From Sulfitobacter sp. DFL-14 (GTDB lineage Bacteria; Pseudomonadota; Alphaproteobacteria; Rhodobacterales; Rhodobacteraceae), in contig NZ_QBFD01000025.1 in assembly GCF_003335585.1 (NCBI RefSeq), forward strand, positions 151,772 through 215,771: a stretch of 64,000 bases of DNA, in the 5' to 3' direction. The notes below the pieces were generated by a model. The model was given only the letters and a program-made list of their open reading frames with translations. It searched no databases and was not told the DNA's origin. The position numbers and the translations under genes were made by a program. Below are positions 1-10,104 of the stretch, one piece after another. Numbering within the stretch: the first letter of the stretch is position 1; each line of letters starts with the position of its first letter.

Positions 1-1
1 C

Positions 2-868
2 GAGAATATCACCCAGGGCGTGGTGATGTTCAAAGCCTCCCGCAAGGACCGCGAAGCAACCGAAAAGCGCAACCTGCTGCGCGCGCTGATCGACGGCGAA
101 GGCGACAAATGCACCAACGCCATCATCTTCTGCAACCGCAAGATGGATGTGGACGTGGTGGCCAAGTCGTTGAAAAAATACGGCTATGACGCGGCACCGA
201 TCCACGGCGACCTGGACCAGAGCCAGCGCACACGCACGCTTGACGGGTTCCGCGCGGGCGATCTGCGCTTTCTCGTGGCCTCTGACGTGGCCGCGCGCGG
301 CCTTGATGTGCCTGCCGTCAGCCATGTCTTCAACTTCGACGTGCCCAGCCATGCCGAGGATTACGTGCACCGCATCGGCCGCACCGGCCGTGCCGGCCGT
401 GATGGCAAGGCGATCATGATCTGCATCCCCCGCGACGAGAGAAATCTCGCGGATGTGGAACGTCTGGTCGAGCGCGAGATTCCGCGCCTGGACAACCCGC
501 TGGGCAATGGCAATGCGGCAGAGGCGGCACCTGTGGCCGATGACACTGCCGACAAGCCCAAGAAAACCCGTTCGCGCAGCCGCAGCAAGCCCAAGTCAGA
601 CGCGCCAAAGCCCGAGGCGGACGCCAAACCGGCAGCCGAGGCAAAGCCCAAAGCCGAGCCTCAGGCAAAACCGGAACCCAAGCGCGAGAACGCGCCAAAG
701 CCCGAGCCGAAGCAATCTGCGCAATCCAACCGGAACGAAGCGCAGGACCGCAGCAGCAGCAGCTCACGCAGCCGCAGCCAGAACAGCCGTGGCAATGACA
801 ACCGCGTCGTGGGCCTGGGCGATCACACCCCGGATTTCATCGGGCTGAGCTTCGAAGACCGCGAGTAA
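2..868 (+). CDS. DEAD-box RNA helicase, C-terminal part (truncated by window start)
   Basis: The reading frame is already open at the left edge, so the N-terminal RecA domain with motifs Q to III lies outside the window. What remains is the helicase C domain. Visible are IIFCNRK (motif IV region), DVAARGLD (motif V) and HRIGRTGRAGR (motif VI). About 120 low-complexity residues follow, rich in Lys/Pro/Ala/Glu and then Ser/Arg (SSSSSRSRS), a basic RNA-binding tail typical of RhlE/CsdA-type helicases of alphaproteobacteria. Expected role: ATP-dependent RNA remodelling in ribosome assembly or mRNA decay. Which paralogue (RhlE, DeaD) cannot be decided from this half. A GC-rich inverted repeat follows the stop at 881-895. 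Confidence 0.9.
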   Translation, partial: ENITQGVVMFKASRKDREATEKRNLLRALIDGEGDKCTNAIIFCNRKMDVDVVAKSLKKYGYDAAPIHGDLDQSQRTRTLDGFRAGDLRFLVASDVAARGLDVPAVSHVFNFDVPSHAEDYVHRIGRTGRAGRDGKAIMICIPRDERNLADVERLVEREIPRLDNPLGNGNAAEAAPVADDTADKPKKTRSRSRSKPKSDAPKPEADAKPAAEAKPKAEPQAKPEPKRENAPKPEPKQSAQSNRNEAQDRSSSSSRSRSQNSRGNDNRVVGLGDHTPDFIGLSFEDRE

Positions 869-880
869 GGTCAAAGCCCC

Positions 881-895
881 GGGCCGCCGCGGCCC
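881..895 (+). terminator. GC-rich inverted repeat after helicase gene
   Basis: GGGCCG and CGGCCC face each other across a 3-nt loop, 12 bases after the helicase stop. There is no U-tract, so it is only a weak candidate for transcript 3'-end formation. Confidence 0.3.
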
Positions 896-988
896 GTCGG
901 CAGAAAGCAGCGCGTAGACGTCAGGATCACATGGCGCGCGCCTCTGGGGCGCGGTATTCAGGGCCGAACCCTTTTCAAGGCCTGACAG

Positions 989-1645
989 ATGCTGCGCCCT
1001 TTCCTTGCCCTGCTGTTGATGATGTCCGCCTCTGCCGCAACGGCAGAGCGGTGCCGCGCCGTGGTCAATGGCAGCGAAGTCGTGATCGAGGCGGATAATT
1101 TCGCCACTTTCGCCGAAGACGTCAAAACCCGTGAGAAACTGATGCGCTGGCCCTCGGCCAGGTGGAACCGCGCCTGGGGCACGCCCCCGGCCTGCCTGAG
1201 CGGTGTGCTCTACGATTACCTCGCGACCACGGTGCCCGACAACCAGATCGAGGGCTATTGCCTGACACAGGACGACAAGACCGGGTTTTTCCTGGTCCCC
1301 GGAGAGCGCAATTTTCGCGGGCTCTGCCGCACGACGGTCTGCGAGCGGGTGAACACGACAAGGGCCGAAACACTGGCTGTGACGAAATCCATCGCAAATG
1401 CCGCCCTGACAACGGTGACGGACCCGGCGGCAGCTGTGGCCGTGGCGCATAAGTCCGGCGCGATGATCCTGTCGGGCAGCGCCAGCACGCTGATCACCAA
1501 TCTGAACGCCACCAGTTCAACCGTGGTGACGGCCCTGTCCACCCCTGCCGCGTTGACGGCGGTGGGCGTATCGGTGCTTGCGGTTGGCGGTGCGGTCTAC
1601 ATGTGCAGCGGCGATGCGCCGGAGGAGGATGTTCCCGCCGAATGA
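989..1645 (+). CDS. Exported protein of unknown function with C-terminal hydrophobic segment
   Basis: Not a family I recognise. 218 aa. It opens with a clear signal peptide (MLRPFLALLLMMSASAATA, cleavage likely after ATA). A Cys-containing domain follows (Cys at about 22, 69, 88, 111 and 116, possible disulfides). From about residue 130 it is rich in Ala/Thr/Ser/Val and ends in a hydrophobic glycine/alanine stretch (about 188-207) before a short acidic tail. This suggests an envelope protein with a C-terminal membrane segment or aggregation-prone region. It stands alone between the helicase gene and the convergent rnj. The ribosome-binding site upstream of this ATG is poor. Confidence 0.65.
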   Translation: MLRPFLALLLMMSASAATAERCRAVVNGSEVVIEADNFATFAEDVKTREKLMRWPSARWNRAWGTPPACLSGVLYDYLATTVPDNQIEGYCLTQDDKTGFFLVPGERNFRGLCRTTVCERVNTTRAETLAVTKSIANAALTTVTDPAAAVAVAHKSGAMILSGSASTLITNLNATSSTVVTALSTPAALTAVGVSVLAVGGAVYMCSGDAPEEDVPAE

Positions 1646-1657
1646 TCCGGCGGGAAC
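1631..1657. terminator. Hairpin between convergent genes
   Basis: A perfect 10-bp inverted repeat, GTTCCCGCCG / CGGCGGGAAC, with a 7-nt loop spans the stop codon of the 989-1645 gene. It sits about 50 bp before the end of the convergent rnj, so it could end transcripts from either side. No long U-run follows. Confidence 0.5.
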
Positions 1658-1710
1658 GATAAAGCGTTACGTGATGCCTGATGCTTCAGGTATTTCGTCA
1701 GACGCTATAG

Positions 1711-3378
1711 TCAGCTCAACCGGCTGACCACCACTGTCACTTCGGGCTTCTTGCCGATCTCGTCCTGCGCGGACTGACGCACGGCGCGTTTCAGCCCCTC
1801 GTTCAGCTTGTCGTCGTCGCGCAGCGTGGCGGCCTTGGATCGGCCCAGGAACTGGCTCAGGTCCGCTTCGATCACATCGGCCAGCGGCGCCTTGGAGCGG
1901 CCCATTTCCGGCAGGCCCATCATGTCGACCCAAGGGTCACCCAGTGGCTCGTCATCCTCGTCCATGATCACGGTGACGGTCACATGGCCGTTCAGCGCCA
2001 TGCGGATACGGTCGCGCACGACCCCGTCCAGCGCGCCGATCTGCACCGAGCCATCCAGATAGGTGCGCCCGGTCTCGACGTATTCGGCCACGCTCGGCTT
2101 GTTGCCGCTGAGGTCGATCATCATGCCATTGACCGCCAGCACACCGGTCATGCCCTTGCCCTCGGCGATCTTCACATGCTCGCGCAGGTGGCGGTGTTCG
2201 CCGTGCATCGGGATCAGCACCTGTGGCTTGACCACCTCATGCAGGGTTTCCAGGTCAGGCCGGTTCGCATGGCCCGACACGTGATAAAGACCCGAACTGT
2301 CATCCACCACATCGACACCGATTTCGGAGAACTGGTTGATGATGCGGATCACGCCGCGTTCGTTGCCTGGAATCGTCTTGGAGGAGAACAGGAACATGTC
2401 CCCTTCCTTCATCTCGATCCCCTGATACTTGCCCCGGGCAAGCTGTGCCGACGCCGCACGGCGTTCGCCCTGCGACCCGGTGACCAGCAGCAGCAGGTTC
2501 TCGCGCGGGATGCCGCGCGCCTCTTCGGGGCTGACGGTGTTCGGGAAATCCTTCATCACGCCGGTTTCCAGCGCCGCCTCGACCATGCGTTTCATCGCAC
2601 GTCCCAGCAGCACGATGGAGCGCCCCGCCTTGTCGCCCGCGACCGCCAGCGTCTTTACCCGCGCCACGTTGGAGGCAAAGGTGGTCGCAACCACCATGCC
2701 CGACGCGCCGCTGATCAGCTTTTCGATCTCGGAGCCAAGCGTCGCTTCCGACCGGCCCGGCAGCGGCGAGAACACATTGGTACTGTCACAGACCAGCGCC
2801 TTGATCCCGTCCTTGCAGACCTCGGCCCAGAGTTCCGGGTCAAAGGCTTCACCGACGCCGGGGGTCAGGTCGATCTTGAAATCACCGGAGTGGATCAGAC
2901 GCCCCTCTGGCGTGTCGATCACCAGCGCGGAGGATTCAGGGATCGAATGCGAGATCGGCAGGAAGCCGACCTGGAACGGCCCCGCACCCTGCTGGTGCGG
3001 CCAGGCCCCCACGGTCTGCACCGCGTCGTCGGGATGGCCGTGTTCGGACATCTTGCGCCGCGCGATATTGGCGGTGAAGGTCCGGGCATAGATCGGCGCC
3101 TGCAGCACCTCGTAGGTATGGGCGATGGCGCCAACGTGGTCTTCATGCGCGTGGGTCACGAAAATCGCCTCGATCCGGTCACGGCGTTCCTTCAGCCACT
3201 GGATGTCCGGCAGGATCAGGTCCACGCCGGGGCTGCCATCCATATCGGGAAAGGCCACGCCCATGTCCACGACGATCAGCCGCTCCTTGCCCGGTTTCCC
3301 GTAGCCATACACATAGGCATTCATGCCAATTTCACCCGCCCCGCCGAGGGGAAGGTAGATCAATCTGTCGCTGCTCAT
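1711..3378 (-). CDS. rnj: Ribonuclease J
   Basis: A 555-aa metallo-beta-lactamase/beta-CASP ribonuclease of the RNase J family, which has combined 5'-3' exo- and endonuclease activity in mRNA decay and rRNA maturation. Metal-binding HAHEDH is at residues 76-81. Further beta-CASP signatures are SGDFK, CDSTNV, the SGHA segment near residue 370 and PMHGEHRHL near 395. Length matches the family (about 550). It is the last gene of the nuo-birA-coaX-rnj run, 1 bp after the coaX stop, and is convergent with the gene on its left. Placing coaX and birA before an RNase J gene is usual in Rhodobacterales. Confidence 0.95.
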   Translation of the reverse strand: MSSDRLIYLPLGGAGEIGMNAYVYGYGKPGKERLIVVDMGVAFPDMDGSPGVDLILPDIQWLKERRDRIEAIFVTHAHEDHVGAIAHTYEVLQAPIYARTFTANIARRKMSEHGHPDDAVQTVGAWPHQQGAGPFQVGFLPISHSIPESSALVIDTPEGRLIHSGDFKIDLTPGVGEAFDPELWAEVCKDGIKALVCDSTNVFSPLPGRSEATLGSEIEKLISGASGMVVATTFASNVARVKTLAVAGDKAGRSIVLLGRAMKRMVEAALETGVMKDFPNTVSPEEARGIPRENLLLLVTGSQGERRAASAQLARGKYQGIEMKEGDMFLFSSKTIPGNERGVIRIINQFSEIGVDVVDDSSGLYHVSGHANRPDLETLHEVVKPQVLIPMHGEHRHLREHVKIAEGKGMTGVLAVNGMMIDLSGNKPSVAEYVETGRTYLDGSVQIGALDGVVRDRIRMALNGHVTVTVIMDEDDEPLGDPWVDMMGLPEMGRSKAPLADVIEADLSQFLGRSKAATLRDDDKLNEGLKRAVRQSAQDEIGKKPEVTVVVSRLS

Positions 3379-3379
3379 A

Positions 3380-4156
3380 TTATTCAGCTTTATCCTTGTT
3401 ATACTTATGGATCACGGTCAGCCCGTGCATCGTAAGGTCATCTTCAATGACGTCGAAAAGGTCTTCGGTCTGGGCAAACAACGGGGCCAGCCCGCCGGTT
3501 GCGATAATCTTCATGTTCTGGTCGCGTTCGGCCTTGATCCGGGCACAGATCTCCTTGACCAGGCCGACATAGCCCCAGAACACGCCCGATTGCATGCAAG
3601 CGACCGTATTGGTGCCTACTACACGTTGTGGCTTGGTAATGTCCACATGTGGCAGTGCGGCAGCGGCCATATGCAGCGCTTCAAGGCTCAGGTTCACGCC
3701 GGGTGCAATGACCCCGCCCACATATGCGCCATCATGGCCCGCCACATCAAAGGTGGTGGCGGTGCCGAAATCGACCACGATCAGGTTGCCGCCGTGCCGG
3801 TCAAAAGCGCCCGACGTGTTGACCAGCCGGTCCGGTCCCACGATCGTGCCCTGGTCCACGCGCGGCGCGGCCGGCAGCAGGCAGTCGGGCTTGCCCACCA
3901 CTATCGGGCGGCAGTTGAAATACTGGTCGGAAAAGACACGCAGGTTGAACACCACGCGCGGCACGGTCGAGGAGATGATCACATCGGTGATGTCGGGTTT
4001 GATCTGATGATGGTTCAGCAGGGTCGAAAACCAGGTGAAATAGGCATCCGCCGTGCGCGCATGATGGGTCGATGTGCGCATGGTGCACAGCGCCCGCCCC
4101 TCATCATAGATGGAAAAGACCGTGTTGGTGTTCCCGCAGTCAATCGCCAAGAGCAT
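3380..4156 (-). CDS. coaX: Type III pantothenate kinase
   Basis: Phosphorylates pantothenate, the first step of coenzyme A synthesis, in the cytoplasm. The 258-aa protein shows the ASKHA-fold phosphate loop DCGNTN at residues 6-11, the pantothenate-site GPDR at 107-110 and DFGTATTFD at 129-137. These mark the CoaX type, which is acetyl-CoA-insensitive and needs a monovalent cation, rather than CoaA. It starts 17 bp after birA and ends 1 bp before rnj, so all three are probably cotranscribed. Confidence 0.95.
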   Translation of the reverse strand: MLLAIDCGNTNTVFSIYDEGRALCTMRTSTHHARTADAYFTWFSTLLNHHQIKPDITDVIISSTVPRVVFNLRVFSDQYFNCRPIVVGKPDCLLPAAPRVDQGTIVGPDRLVNTSGAFDRHGGNLIVVDFGTATTFDVAGHDGAYVGGVIAPGVNLSLEALHMAAAALPHVDITKPQRVVGTNTVACMQSGVFWGYVGLVKEICARIKAERDQNMKIIATGGLAPLFAQTEDLFDVIEDDLTMHGLTVIHKYNKDKAE

Positions 4157-4173
4157 CCCCGGCTTCCTTTCTT

Positions 4174-4905
4174 TCAGAAAAACACATCGGCAGCGGCAAT
4201 CGCGACCCTGCCCTTTGCCGTGTTCAATATCAGATTACCGTTCTGGTCCACATCCTCAAAGACGCCGGTGGTCTCATCCCGGGTTGTGCGCGCGCGGATG
4301 ACCTCGCCCAGACGTGCCGCATGGGCCAGCCAGGCGGTGCGGATGGGATCGAACCCATAGGTGGTGAACTGCGTCTCAAGCACCGCGTATTCGGCCGCCA
4401 GCACTTCCAGAAACGCCTCTGGCGCAACCCCGATCCCGAATGTCCCGGCAAGGCTGACGGGGGTGACAGCCCCCGGTTCCACCTGATCCGCGCCCGGCGC
4501 ATGGGCCAGGTTGACACCGATACCGATCAGCAGATGCGGACCGTTTGTTTCCAGCAGGATGCCAGCGACCTTGCCGCCGTCCAGCAGCACGTCATTGGGC
4601 CATTTCAGGGCAAAGCGGTTTCCCTGCCCGGTGACCGCGACAAAGCTGCGATAAAGCGCCAGCGAAGAGACAAAGGACCGCAGCGCGGCAATGCCCGGTG
4701 CCTCGGCATTTGGCAGGACCAGCGTCGCCGCGAAATTCCCCCGGGGGGTTGACCATGCGCGGCCCCGCCTGCCCCGTGCCGCGGATTGCTCCCTTGCCAG
4801 GATCCATTCCGGACCGGAGAGGTCACGCAGCCGGCGCCCGGCCTCTGCCAATGTGGAATCGACAGTGTTCAGCACCAGCCGCCCATATCCTTCGGGCCAG
4901 CCCAT
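4174..4905 (-). CDS. birA: Biotin-[acetyl-CoA-carboxylase] ligase
   Basis: Makes biotinyl-AMP and transfers biotin to carboxyl-carrier lysines. In this window the alpha subunit of methylcrotonyl-CoA carboxylase (30786-32732) is an obvious client. Motifs: GRRGR at 45-49, KWPND at 101-105, and GKVAGILLE with the following lysine. At 243 aa it has only the catalytic and C-terminal domains. The N-terminal winged helix of the E. coli bifunctional repressor is missing, so it should not regulate transcription. The ATG at 4905 is chosen over an adjacent TTG codon. It lies 55 bp after nuoN on the same strand. Confidence 0.93.
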   Translation of the reverse strand: MGWPEGYGRLVLNTVDSTLAEAGRRLRDLSGPEWILAREQSAARGRRGRAWSTPRGNFAATLVLPNAEAPGIAALRSFVSSLALYRSFVAVTGQGNRFALKWPNDVLLDGGKVAGILLETNGPHLLIGIGVNLAHAPGADQVEPGAVTPVSLAGTFGIGVAPEAFLEVLAAEYAVLETQFTTYGFDPIRTAWLAHAARLGEVIRARTTRDETTGVFEDVDQNGNLILNTAKGRVAIAAADVFF

Positions 4906-4960
4906 CAAGGGGTGATGATCCGTGAAAGCGGCAAGCTCAGCCTGTCAGACCGCAGAACGG

Positions 4961-6403
4961 TCAGTTGACAAGCGCCCCGGCGGCGGCCGCAGCCACGCCT
5001 TCGACACCAAACATGTTGATGATGCCCAGCACCATGATCAGCGCCGAAGCCATCAGGAAGCCCGAGAGCAGGCTGCTGCCGGACCGGTCCAGCGTATCCG
5101 CCTGTTCGGACCCGAAGTACATGTAGAACACGATCCGCAGGTAATAATAGGCACCGATCACCGATGCGATCACACCGGCCACCGCCAGCCAGGCCAGCCC
5201 GGCGTCATAGGCGGCGCGCAGCACGTAAAGCTTGCCGAAGAAGCCCAGCATCGGCGGCACCCCCGCCAGCGAGAACAGCAGCACCAGCATTGCCAGCGCC
5301 CGGCCCGGGTTGGTCTTGGCGTACATGTTGAGCGATGCGATATCGGTCACCGGCGCACCATCCCGGCTCATCAGCAGGATAAAGGCAAAGGTGCCGACGT
5401 TCATGGTTACATAGATCGCCATATAGACCAGCATCGCCTGCACACCCAGGGCGGTGCCGGCGGCCAGCCCCATCAGCGCATAGCCCATATGCGCGATGGA
5501 GGAGAAGGCCATCAGCCGCTTGATATTGGTCTGGCCGATGGCGGCAATAGCGCCCAGGAACATGGACAGCACCGAGAGCAGCGCGACGATCTGGCTCCAG
5601 TCCGCGACGGCATTGCCGAAGGCATCATGCAGCACGCGGGCGAAAAGGCCCATCGCCGCGACCTTGGGCGCAGTGGCAAAGAAGGCGGTGACCGGCGTGG
5701 GCGAGCCTTCGTAGACGTCCGGCGTCCACATGTGGAACGGCACGGCGGAAACCTTGAAGCCCATGCCCGAGATCAGGAAGACGATGCCAAAGAGCAGGCC
5801 CAGCGAGGTCTCGCCCGATTGCGCGGTCTGGATGATGCCGGAGAACAGCGTGGTGCCCGCATAGCCGTAAACCAGCGATGCGCCATAGAGCAGCAGGCCC
5901 GAGCTGAGCGCGCCGAGAACGAAATATTTCAGCCCTGCCTCGGTCGAGCGCACGGAGTCGCGCCGCAGGGAGGCCACCACGTAAAGCGCCAGCGATTGCA
6001 GTTCCAGACCCATGTACAGCGCCATCAGGTCGCCCGCGCTGACCATCATCATCATGCCCACGGCGGAGAGGGCCACCAGCATCGGGTATTCGAACCGCAG
6101 CAATCCCCGGGCCTTCATATAGCCTTCGGACATCAGCAGCACGGCAGCGGCGCTGAGCAGGATCGTGACCTTGGCAAAACGGGCAAAGCCGTCTTCGATG
6201 AACATGCCGTTGAAGGCCAGACGGGTGCCTTCGCCGGTAAAGCCGATCCAGGCTGCCAGCAGAACAAAGACCGCCGCGGTCAGCCAGATCAACAGGCTCC
6301 CCACCTTGTCCTTGGTGGTATAAACCGCGACCAGCAGTCCCAGCAGCGAAAAGCCGGACAGCAGGATTTCTGGCAGGATGATGTTCAGATCAGCGGAAAT
6401 CAT
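4961..6403 (-). CDS. nuoN: NADH-quinone oxidoreductase subunit N
   Basis: Antiporter-like membrane subunit of complex I, in the proximal part of the proton-pumping arm. 480 aa from the ATG at 6403. The frame is open further upstream, but that stretch reads as basic, non-hydrophobic sequence running into nuoM, so I place the start at [12 protein letters not shown]. It has about 14 hydrophobic helices and the conserved [10 protein letters not shown] and [12 protein letters not shown] segments, with the functional lysine in the first and the mid-membrane lysine in [10 protein letters not shown]. It is the last canonical nuo gene, 13 bp after nuoM. Confidence 0.95.
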   Translation of the reverse strand: MISADLNIILPEILLSGFSLLGLLVAVYTTKDKVGSLLIWLTAAVFVLLAAWIGFTGEGTRLAFNGMFIEDGFARFAKVTILLSAAAVLLMSEGYMKARGLLRFEYPMLVALSAVGMMMMVSAGDLMALYMGLELQSLALYVVASLRRDSVRSTEAGLKYFVLGALSSGLLLYGASLVYGYAGTTLFSGIIQTAQSGETSLGLLFGIVFLISGMGFKVSAVPFHMWTPDVYEGSPTPVTAFFATAPKVAAMGLFARVLHDAFGNAVADWSQIVALLSVLSMFLGAIAAIGQTNIKRLMAFSSIAHMGYALMGLAAGTALGVQAMLVYMAIYVTMNVGTFAFILLMSRDGAPVTDIASLNMYAKTNPGRALAMLVLLFSLAGVPPMLGFFGKLYVLRAAYDAGLAWLAVAGVIASVIGAYYYLRIVFYMYFGSEQADTLDRSGSSLLSGFLMASALIMVLGIINMFGVEGVAAAAAGALVN

Positions 6404-6416
6404 CGCACGGGTCCTT

Positions 6417-7979
6417 TTAGTTCGACACTTCGGCGGTCTGGATTGCGGCGCTCGCCGCCTCCAGCGCGATGTCATAATTTTCAACAAGTTCCGTGACCGA
6501 GGGGCCGATAATGTCCAGCACCAGTGACGGGTAGACGCCCAGCAGCAGTGTCATCACCACCAGGGGCGCGAAAATCCAGCGCTCGCGCGTGGTCATGTCG
6601 GTGATCGACCGCAGGCTTTCCTTGATCAGGTCGCCCATGACCACCCGGCGGTAAAGCCAGAGCGCATAGGCCGCCGAGAAGATCACCCCGGTGGTCGCCA
6701 CGGCGGCAACCCAGGTGTTGACCTGGAAGGTCCCCATCAGCGTCAGGAATTCGCCCACAAAGCCGGAGGTGCCCGGCAGGCCCACGTTGGCCATGGTGAA
6801 CAGCATGAAGATCAGCGCATAGGCGGGCATCCGGTTCACCAGCCCGCCATAGGCGTCGATGTCGCGGGTGTGCATCCGGTCATAGATCACGCCGACGCAC
6901 AGGAACAGCGCGCCCGAGATGAAGCCGTGGCTGATCATCTGGAAGATCGCGCCATCGACACCCTGCTGGTTGGCGGCAAAGATGCCCATGGTCACGAAAC
7001 CCATATGCGCAACCGAGGAATAGGCGATCAGCTTTTTCATGTCTTCCTGCACCAGCGCCACCAGCGAGGTATAGACGATGGCAATCGCGCTCATCCACAG
7101 GATCAGCGGCGTCAGCACCTCTGCCCCCACCGGGAACATCGGCAGGCTGAACCGCAGGAAGCCATAGCCCCCCATCTTGAGCAGGATTGCCGCCAGCACC
7201 ACCGACCCTGCCGTGGGGGCCTGAACGTGGGCATCGGGCAGCCAGGTATGGACCGGCCACATCGGCATCTTGACCGCAAAGCTGGCGAAGAAGGCGATGA
7301 ACATCAGCGTCTGCATCCCGCCGATCACCTGCACGCCCATCAGGCTGAAGCTGTCAGAGGCGAAGCTGTGGTTCAGCAGGCTGACATCACAGGCGCCGAT
7401 GCAGGTGGTGCCCGCGTCGGTGTACATCGCCACCATGGCCACCAGCATCAGCACGGAACCGAGGAAGGTATAAAGGAAGAACTTGAAGCTGGCGTAGATC
7501 CGGTTGGCCCCGCCCCAGATGCCGATGATCAGGAACATCGGGATCAGACCGGCCTCGAAGAACAGGTAGAACAGGATCAGGTCCAGCGCCATGAAGACGC
7601 CCAGCATCAGGGTCTCCAGCAGCAGGAAGGCGATCATGTATTCCTTGACCCGGTGCTCGACATTCCAGCTTGCCGCGATGACCAGCGGCATCATGAAGGT
7701 GGTCAGCATCACGAAGAGCACCGAAATGCCATCGACGCCCAGGCGGTACTTCAGCCCCAGCAGCCATTCCGATTCCTCGACGAACTGAAACCCGGTGTTG
7801 CTGGGGTCAAAGTCGAAAAGCACAAAGAGCGAGATCAGGAAGGTTGCCGAGGTGGTGATCATCGCCAGCCACTTGGCATTGCGCGCCGCTGCCGCATCTT
7901 CACCGCGCAGGAACACCGCCAGGATCAGCGCCGCAAAGGCGGGCATGAAGGTAATGATGGAAAGAAGATGCGTGTCCAT
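6417..7979 (-). CDS. nuoM: NADH-quinone oxidoreductase subunit M
   Basis: Central antiporter-like proton-pumping subunit of complex I, 520 aa. The start at 7979 ([13 protein letters not shown]) forms an ATGA overlap with the nuoL stop, so the two should be translationally coupled. Conserved features are [17 protein letters not shown], the [14 protein letters not shown] segment and about 14 transmembrane helices. It follows nuoL and precedes nuoN as in nearly all bacterial nuo operons. Confidence 0.95.
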   Translation of the reverse strand: MDTHLLSIITFMPAFAALILAVFLRGEDAAAARNAKWLAMITTSATFLISLFVLFDFDPSNTGFQFVEESEWLLGLKYRLGVDGISVLFVMLTTFMMPLVIAASWNVEHRVKEYMIAFLLLETLMLGVFMALDLILFYLFFEAGLIPMFLIIGIWGGANRIYASFKFFLYTFLGSVLMLVAMVAMYTDAGTTCIGACDVSLLNHSFASDSFSLMGVQVIGGMQTLMFIAFFASFAVKMPMWPVHTWLPDAHVQAPTAGSVVLAAILLKMGGYGFLRFSLPMFPVGAEVLTPLILWMSAIAIVYTSLVALVQEDMKKLIAYSSVAHMGFVTMGIFAANQQGVDGAIFQMISHGFISGALFLCVGVIYDRMHTRDIDAYGGLVNRMPAYALIFMLFTMANVGLPGTSGFVGEFLTLMGTFQVNTWVAAVATTGVIFSAAYALWLYRRVVMGDLIKESLRSITDMTTRERWIFAPLVVMTLLLGVYPSLVLDIIGPSVTELVENYDIALEAASAAIQTAEVSN

Positions 7980-10099
7980 CAGTGGGACCCTCCGGTCATC
8001 GTCATCCATGTGACCAGAACCGCAATCCCGATCACCATGGCAAAGGCATAGGTAAAGATATAGCCGGACTGCGCCTTACCGGCGAGCCGCGTGAACCAGG
8101 GCACGATGCCCATCGCGACCCCGTTCAGGGTGCCATCGATCACGTCGCCGTCGCCGCGCTTCCACAGGAAGCGGCCAATCGCCTTGGTCGGACGGACAAA
8201 GATCACGTCATAGATTTCGTCAAAGTACCATTTGTTCAGCAGGAACAGGTAAAGCGGCTGCTGGTTCGCGGCCAGGCGGCCGGGCAGTGTCGGGTTCCAG
8301 ATGTAGAACCACAGCGCCAGGACAAACCCCAGAAGCATCGCGATGAAGGGGCTGACCTTGACCCAGGCCGGTGCCTCATGCGCCGCTTCCAGCACGTGGT
8401 TTTCGGGACCGAAGTACAATGCCCCCTCGCCCGGTGCGCCGCCGAAAGCCGCGTGATGTCCGCCGCCGTGGCCCGCTTCGGCCGCCTCGCCGTGACCGGC
8501 ACCTTCTCCGGTTGCGGCATGAGCCTCGCCCGCGCCTTCGGCATGGGTGTCGCCACCTGCTGCCATTTCGGCCAGCGGGATGTCATAGAATTCTGCCATC
8601 TCCTCGGTCGAGCCGAAGAAGCTGCCGTACCACAACATGCCGGAGAAGACGGCACCAAGGGCCAGAACACCCAGCGGCACCAGCATGGTCATCGGGCTTT
8701 CATGCGCGTGGTCATGGGTGTGTTTGTCGCCACGCGGTTTGCCGTGGAACGTCAGGAAGATCAGGCGCCAGCTGTAGAAACTTGTCATCGCAGCGGCGAC
8801 AACCAGCAGCCAGAAGCCATACATGGACCCGCCGCCCCAGGCGCTTTCGATGATCGCATCCTTGCTGAGGAAGCCGGCGAAACCGATATGTGTCAGCGGG
8901 ATGCCGACCCCGGTGATCGCCAGGGTGCCGATCATCATCGCGGCATAGGTATAGGGGATCTTTTTGCGCAGACCGCCATAGTTGTTCATGTCCTGCTCGT
9001 GGTGCATGGCATGAATGACCGAGCCCGCGCCGAGGAACAGCATCGCCTTGAAGAAGGCATGGGTGAACAGGTGGAACATCGCTGCAGAATACATGCCCAC
9101 GCCTGCGGCGACGAACATGTAGCCCAGCTGCGAACAGGTGGAATAGGCGATGACGCGCTTGATGTCGGTCTGTACCAGACCCACGGTCGCGGCGAAAAAG
9201 GCGGTGGTGGCGCCGATCACGGTGACAAAGGTCATCGCCTGGGGCGCGAATTCCATCAGCGGCGACATCCGGCAGACCAGGAAGACACCCGCCGTCACCA
9301 TGGTCGCGGCGTGGATCAGCGCGGACACCGGTGTCGGGCCTTCCATCGCATCGGGCAGCCAGGTGTGCAGGAACAGCTGGGCCGATTTGCCCATCGCCCC
9401 CACGAACAGCAGGAAGGCGATCAGGTTCGCGGCGTTCCAGTCGGTCCAGAGGAACGAAATGGTCTGCTCTGCCAGATCAGGGGCGGATGCAAAGATATCG
9501 TCGAAACGGATGCTGTCCGTCATCAGGAACAGGGCAAAGATGCCAAGGGCAAATCCGAAATCCCCCACGCGGTTGACCACAAAGGCCTTGATCGCCGCCG
9601 CATTGGCGCTGGGTTTGCGGTAGTAAAAGCCGATCAGCAGGTAGGAGGCGACGCCGACCCCTTCCCAGCCAAAGAACATCTGCACCAGGTTGTCGGAGGT
9701 CACCAGCATCAGCATGGCAAAGGTAAAGAACGACAGATAGGCAAAGAACCGGGCGCGGTATTGCTCGGTATCCTTGAAGTTCTCGTCATGTGCCATGTAG
9801 CCAAAGGAATAAAGATGCACGAGGCTGGAGACCGTCGTCACCACGATCAGCATGATCGCGGTCAGCCGGTCCAGCCGGATCGACCAGTCGGTGGACAGGC
9901 TGCCAGAATCGATGAACCGCAGGATCGCGATATGTCCGGTGGGCCCGTCAAAGGTCAGGAATACGATCCAGGACAGGATCGCGGCCAGGAACAACAGGCC
10001 TGTCGAAACCCATTGCGCCGCTGGCTGGCCGATGATCTTCCAGCCGAAACCGCAGATCAGTGAACCGACAAGCGGGGCGAAAAGGAGTATGGTTTCCAT
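7979..10099 (-). CDS. nuoL: NADH-quinone oxidoreductase subunit L, with His-rich loop
   Basis: Distal antiporter-like subunit of complex I, which also carries the long lateral helix. 706 aa, somewhat longer than the E. coli protein (613 aa). Conserved segments include [20 protein letters not shown], the [17 protein letters not shown] helix and SKDAIIE. The extra length is mostly a hydrophilic stretch. A short His cluster (KHTHDHAHE, about 457-467) precedes one hydrophobic helix, and then a Gly/Ala/His-rich segment occupies about 513-555. The C-terminal lateral-helix region resumes afterwards. It starts 5 bp after nuoK, and its stop overlaps the nuoM start. Confidence 0.95.
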   Translation of the reverse strand: METILLFAPLVGSLICGFGWKIIGQPAAQWVSTGLLFLAAILSWIVFLTFDGPTGHIAILRFIDSGSLSTDWSIRLDRLTAIMLIVVTTVSSLVHLYSFGYMAHDENFKDTEQYRARFFAYLSFFTFAMLMLVTSDNLVQMFFGWEGVGVASYLLIGFYYRKPSANAAAIKAFVVNRVGDFGFALGIFALFLMTDSIRFDDIFASAPDLAEQTISFLWTDWNAANLIAFLLFVGAMGKSAQLFLHTWLPDAMEGPTPVSALIHAATMVTAGVFLVCRMSPLMEFAPQAMTFVTVIGATTAFFAATVGLVQTDIKRVIAYSTCSQLGYMFVAAGVGMYSAAMFHLFTHAFFKAMLFLGAGSVIHAMHHEQDMNNYGGLRKKIPYTYAAMMIGTLAITGVGIPLTHIGFAGFLSKDAIIESAWGGGSMYGFWLLVVAAAMTSFYSWRLIFLTFHGKPRGDKHTHDHAHESPMTMLVPLGVLALGAVFSGMLWYGSFFGSTEEMAEFYDIPLAEMAAGGDTHAEGAGEAHAATGEGAGHGEAAEAGHGGGHHAAFGGAPGEGALYFGPENHVLEAAHEAPAWVKVSPFIAMLLGFVLALWFYIWNPTLPGRLAANQQPLYLFLLNKWYFDEIYDVIFVRPTKAIGRFLWKRGDGDVIDGTLNGVAMGIVPWFTRLAGKAQSGYIFTYAFAMVIGIAVLVTWMTMTGGSH

Positions 10100-10104
10100 T
10101 GCCC

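Noticed and set aside
1984..3435. 483-codon plus-strand open frame opposite rnj
   Set aside because: RNase J motifs on the other strand are intact; this frame has no coherent domain.
4922..6496. 524-codon plus-strand open frame opposite nuoN
   Set aside because: Shadow frame of a conserved membrane subunit gene; extremely His/Gln/Arg-rich.
7982..10063. 693-codon plus-strand open frame opposite nuoL
   Set aside because: Antisense shadow. Composition is Gly/His/Arg/Gln with no hydrophobic pattern or motif, while nuoL is certain.
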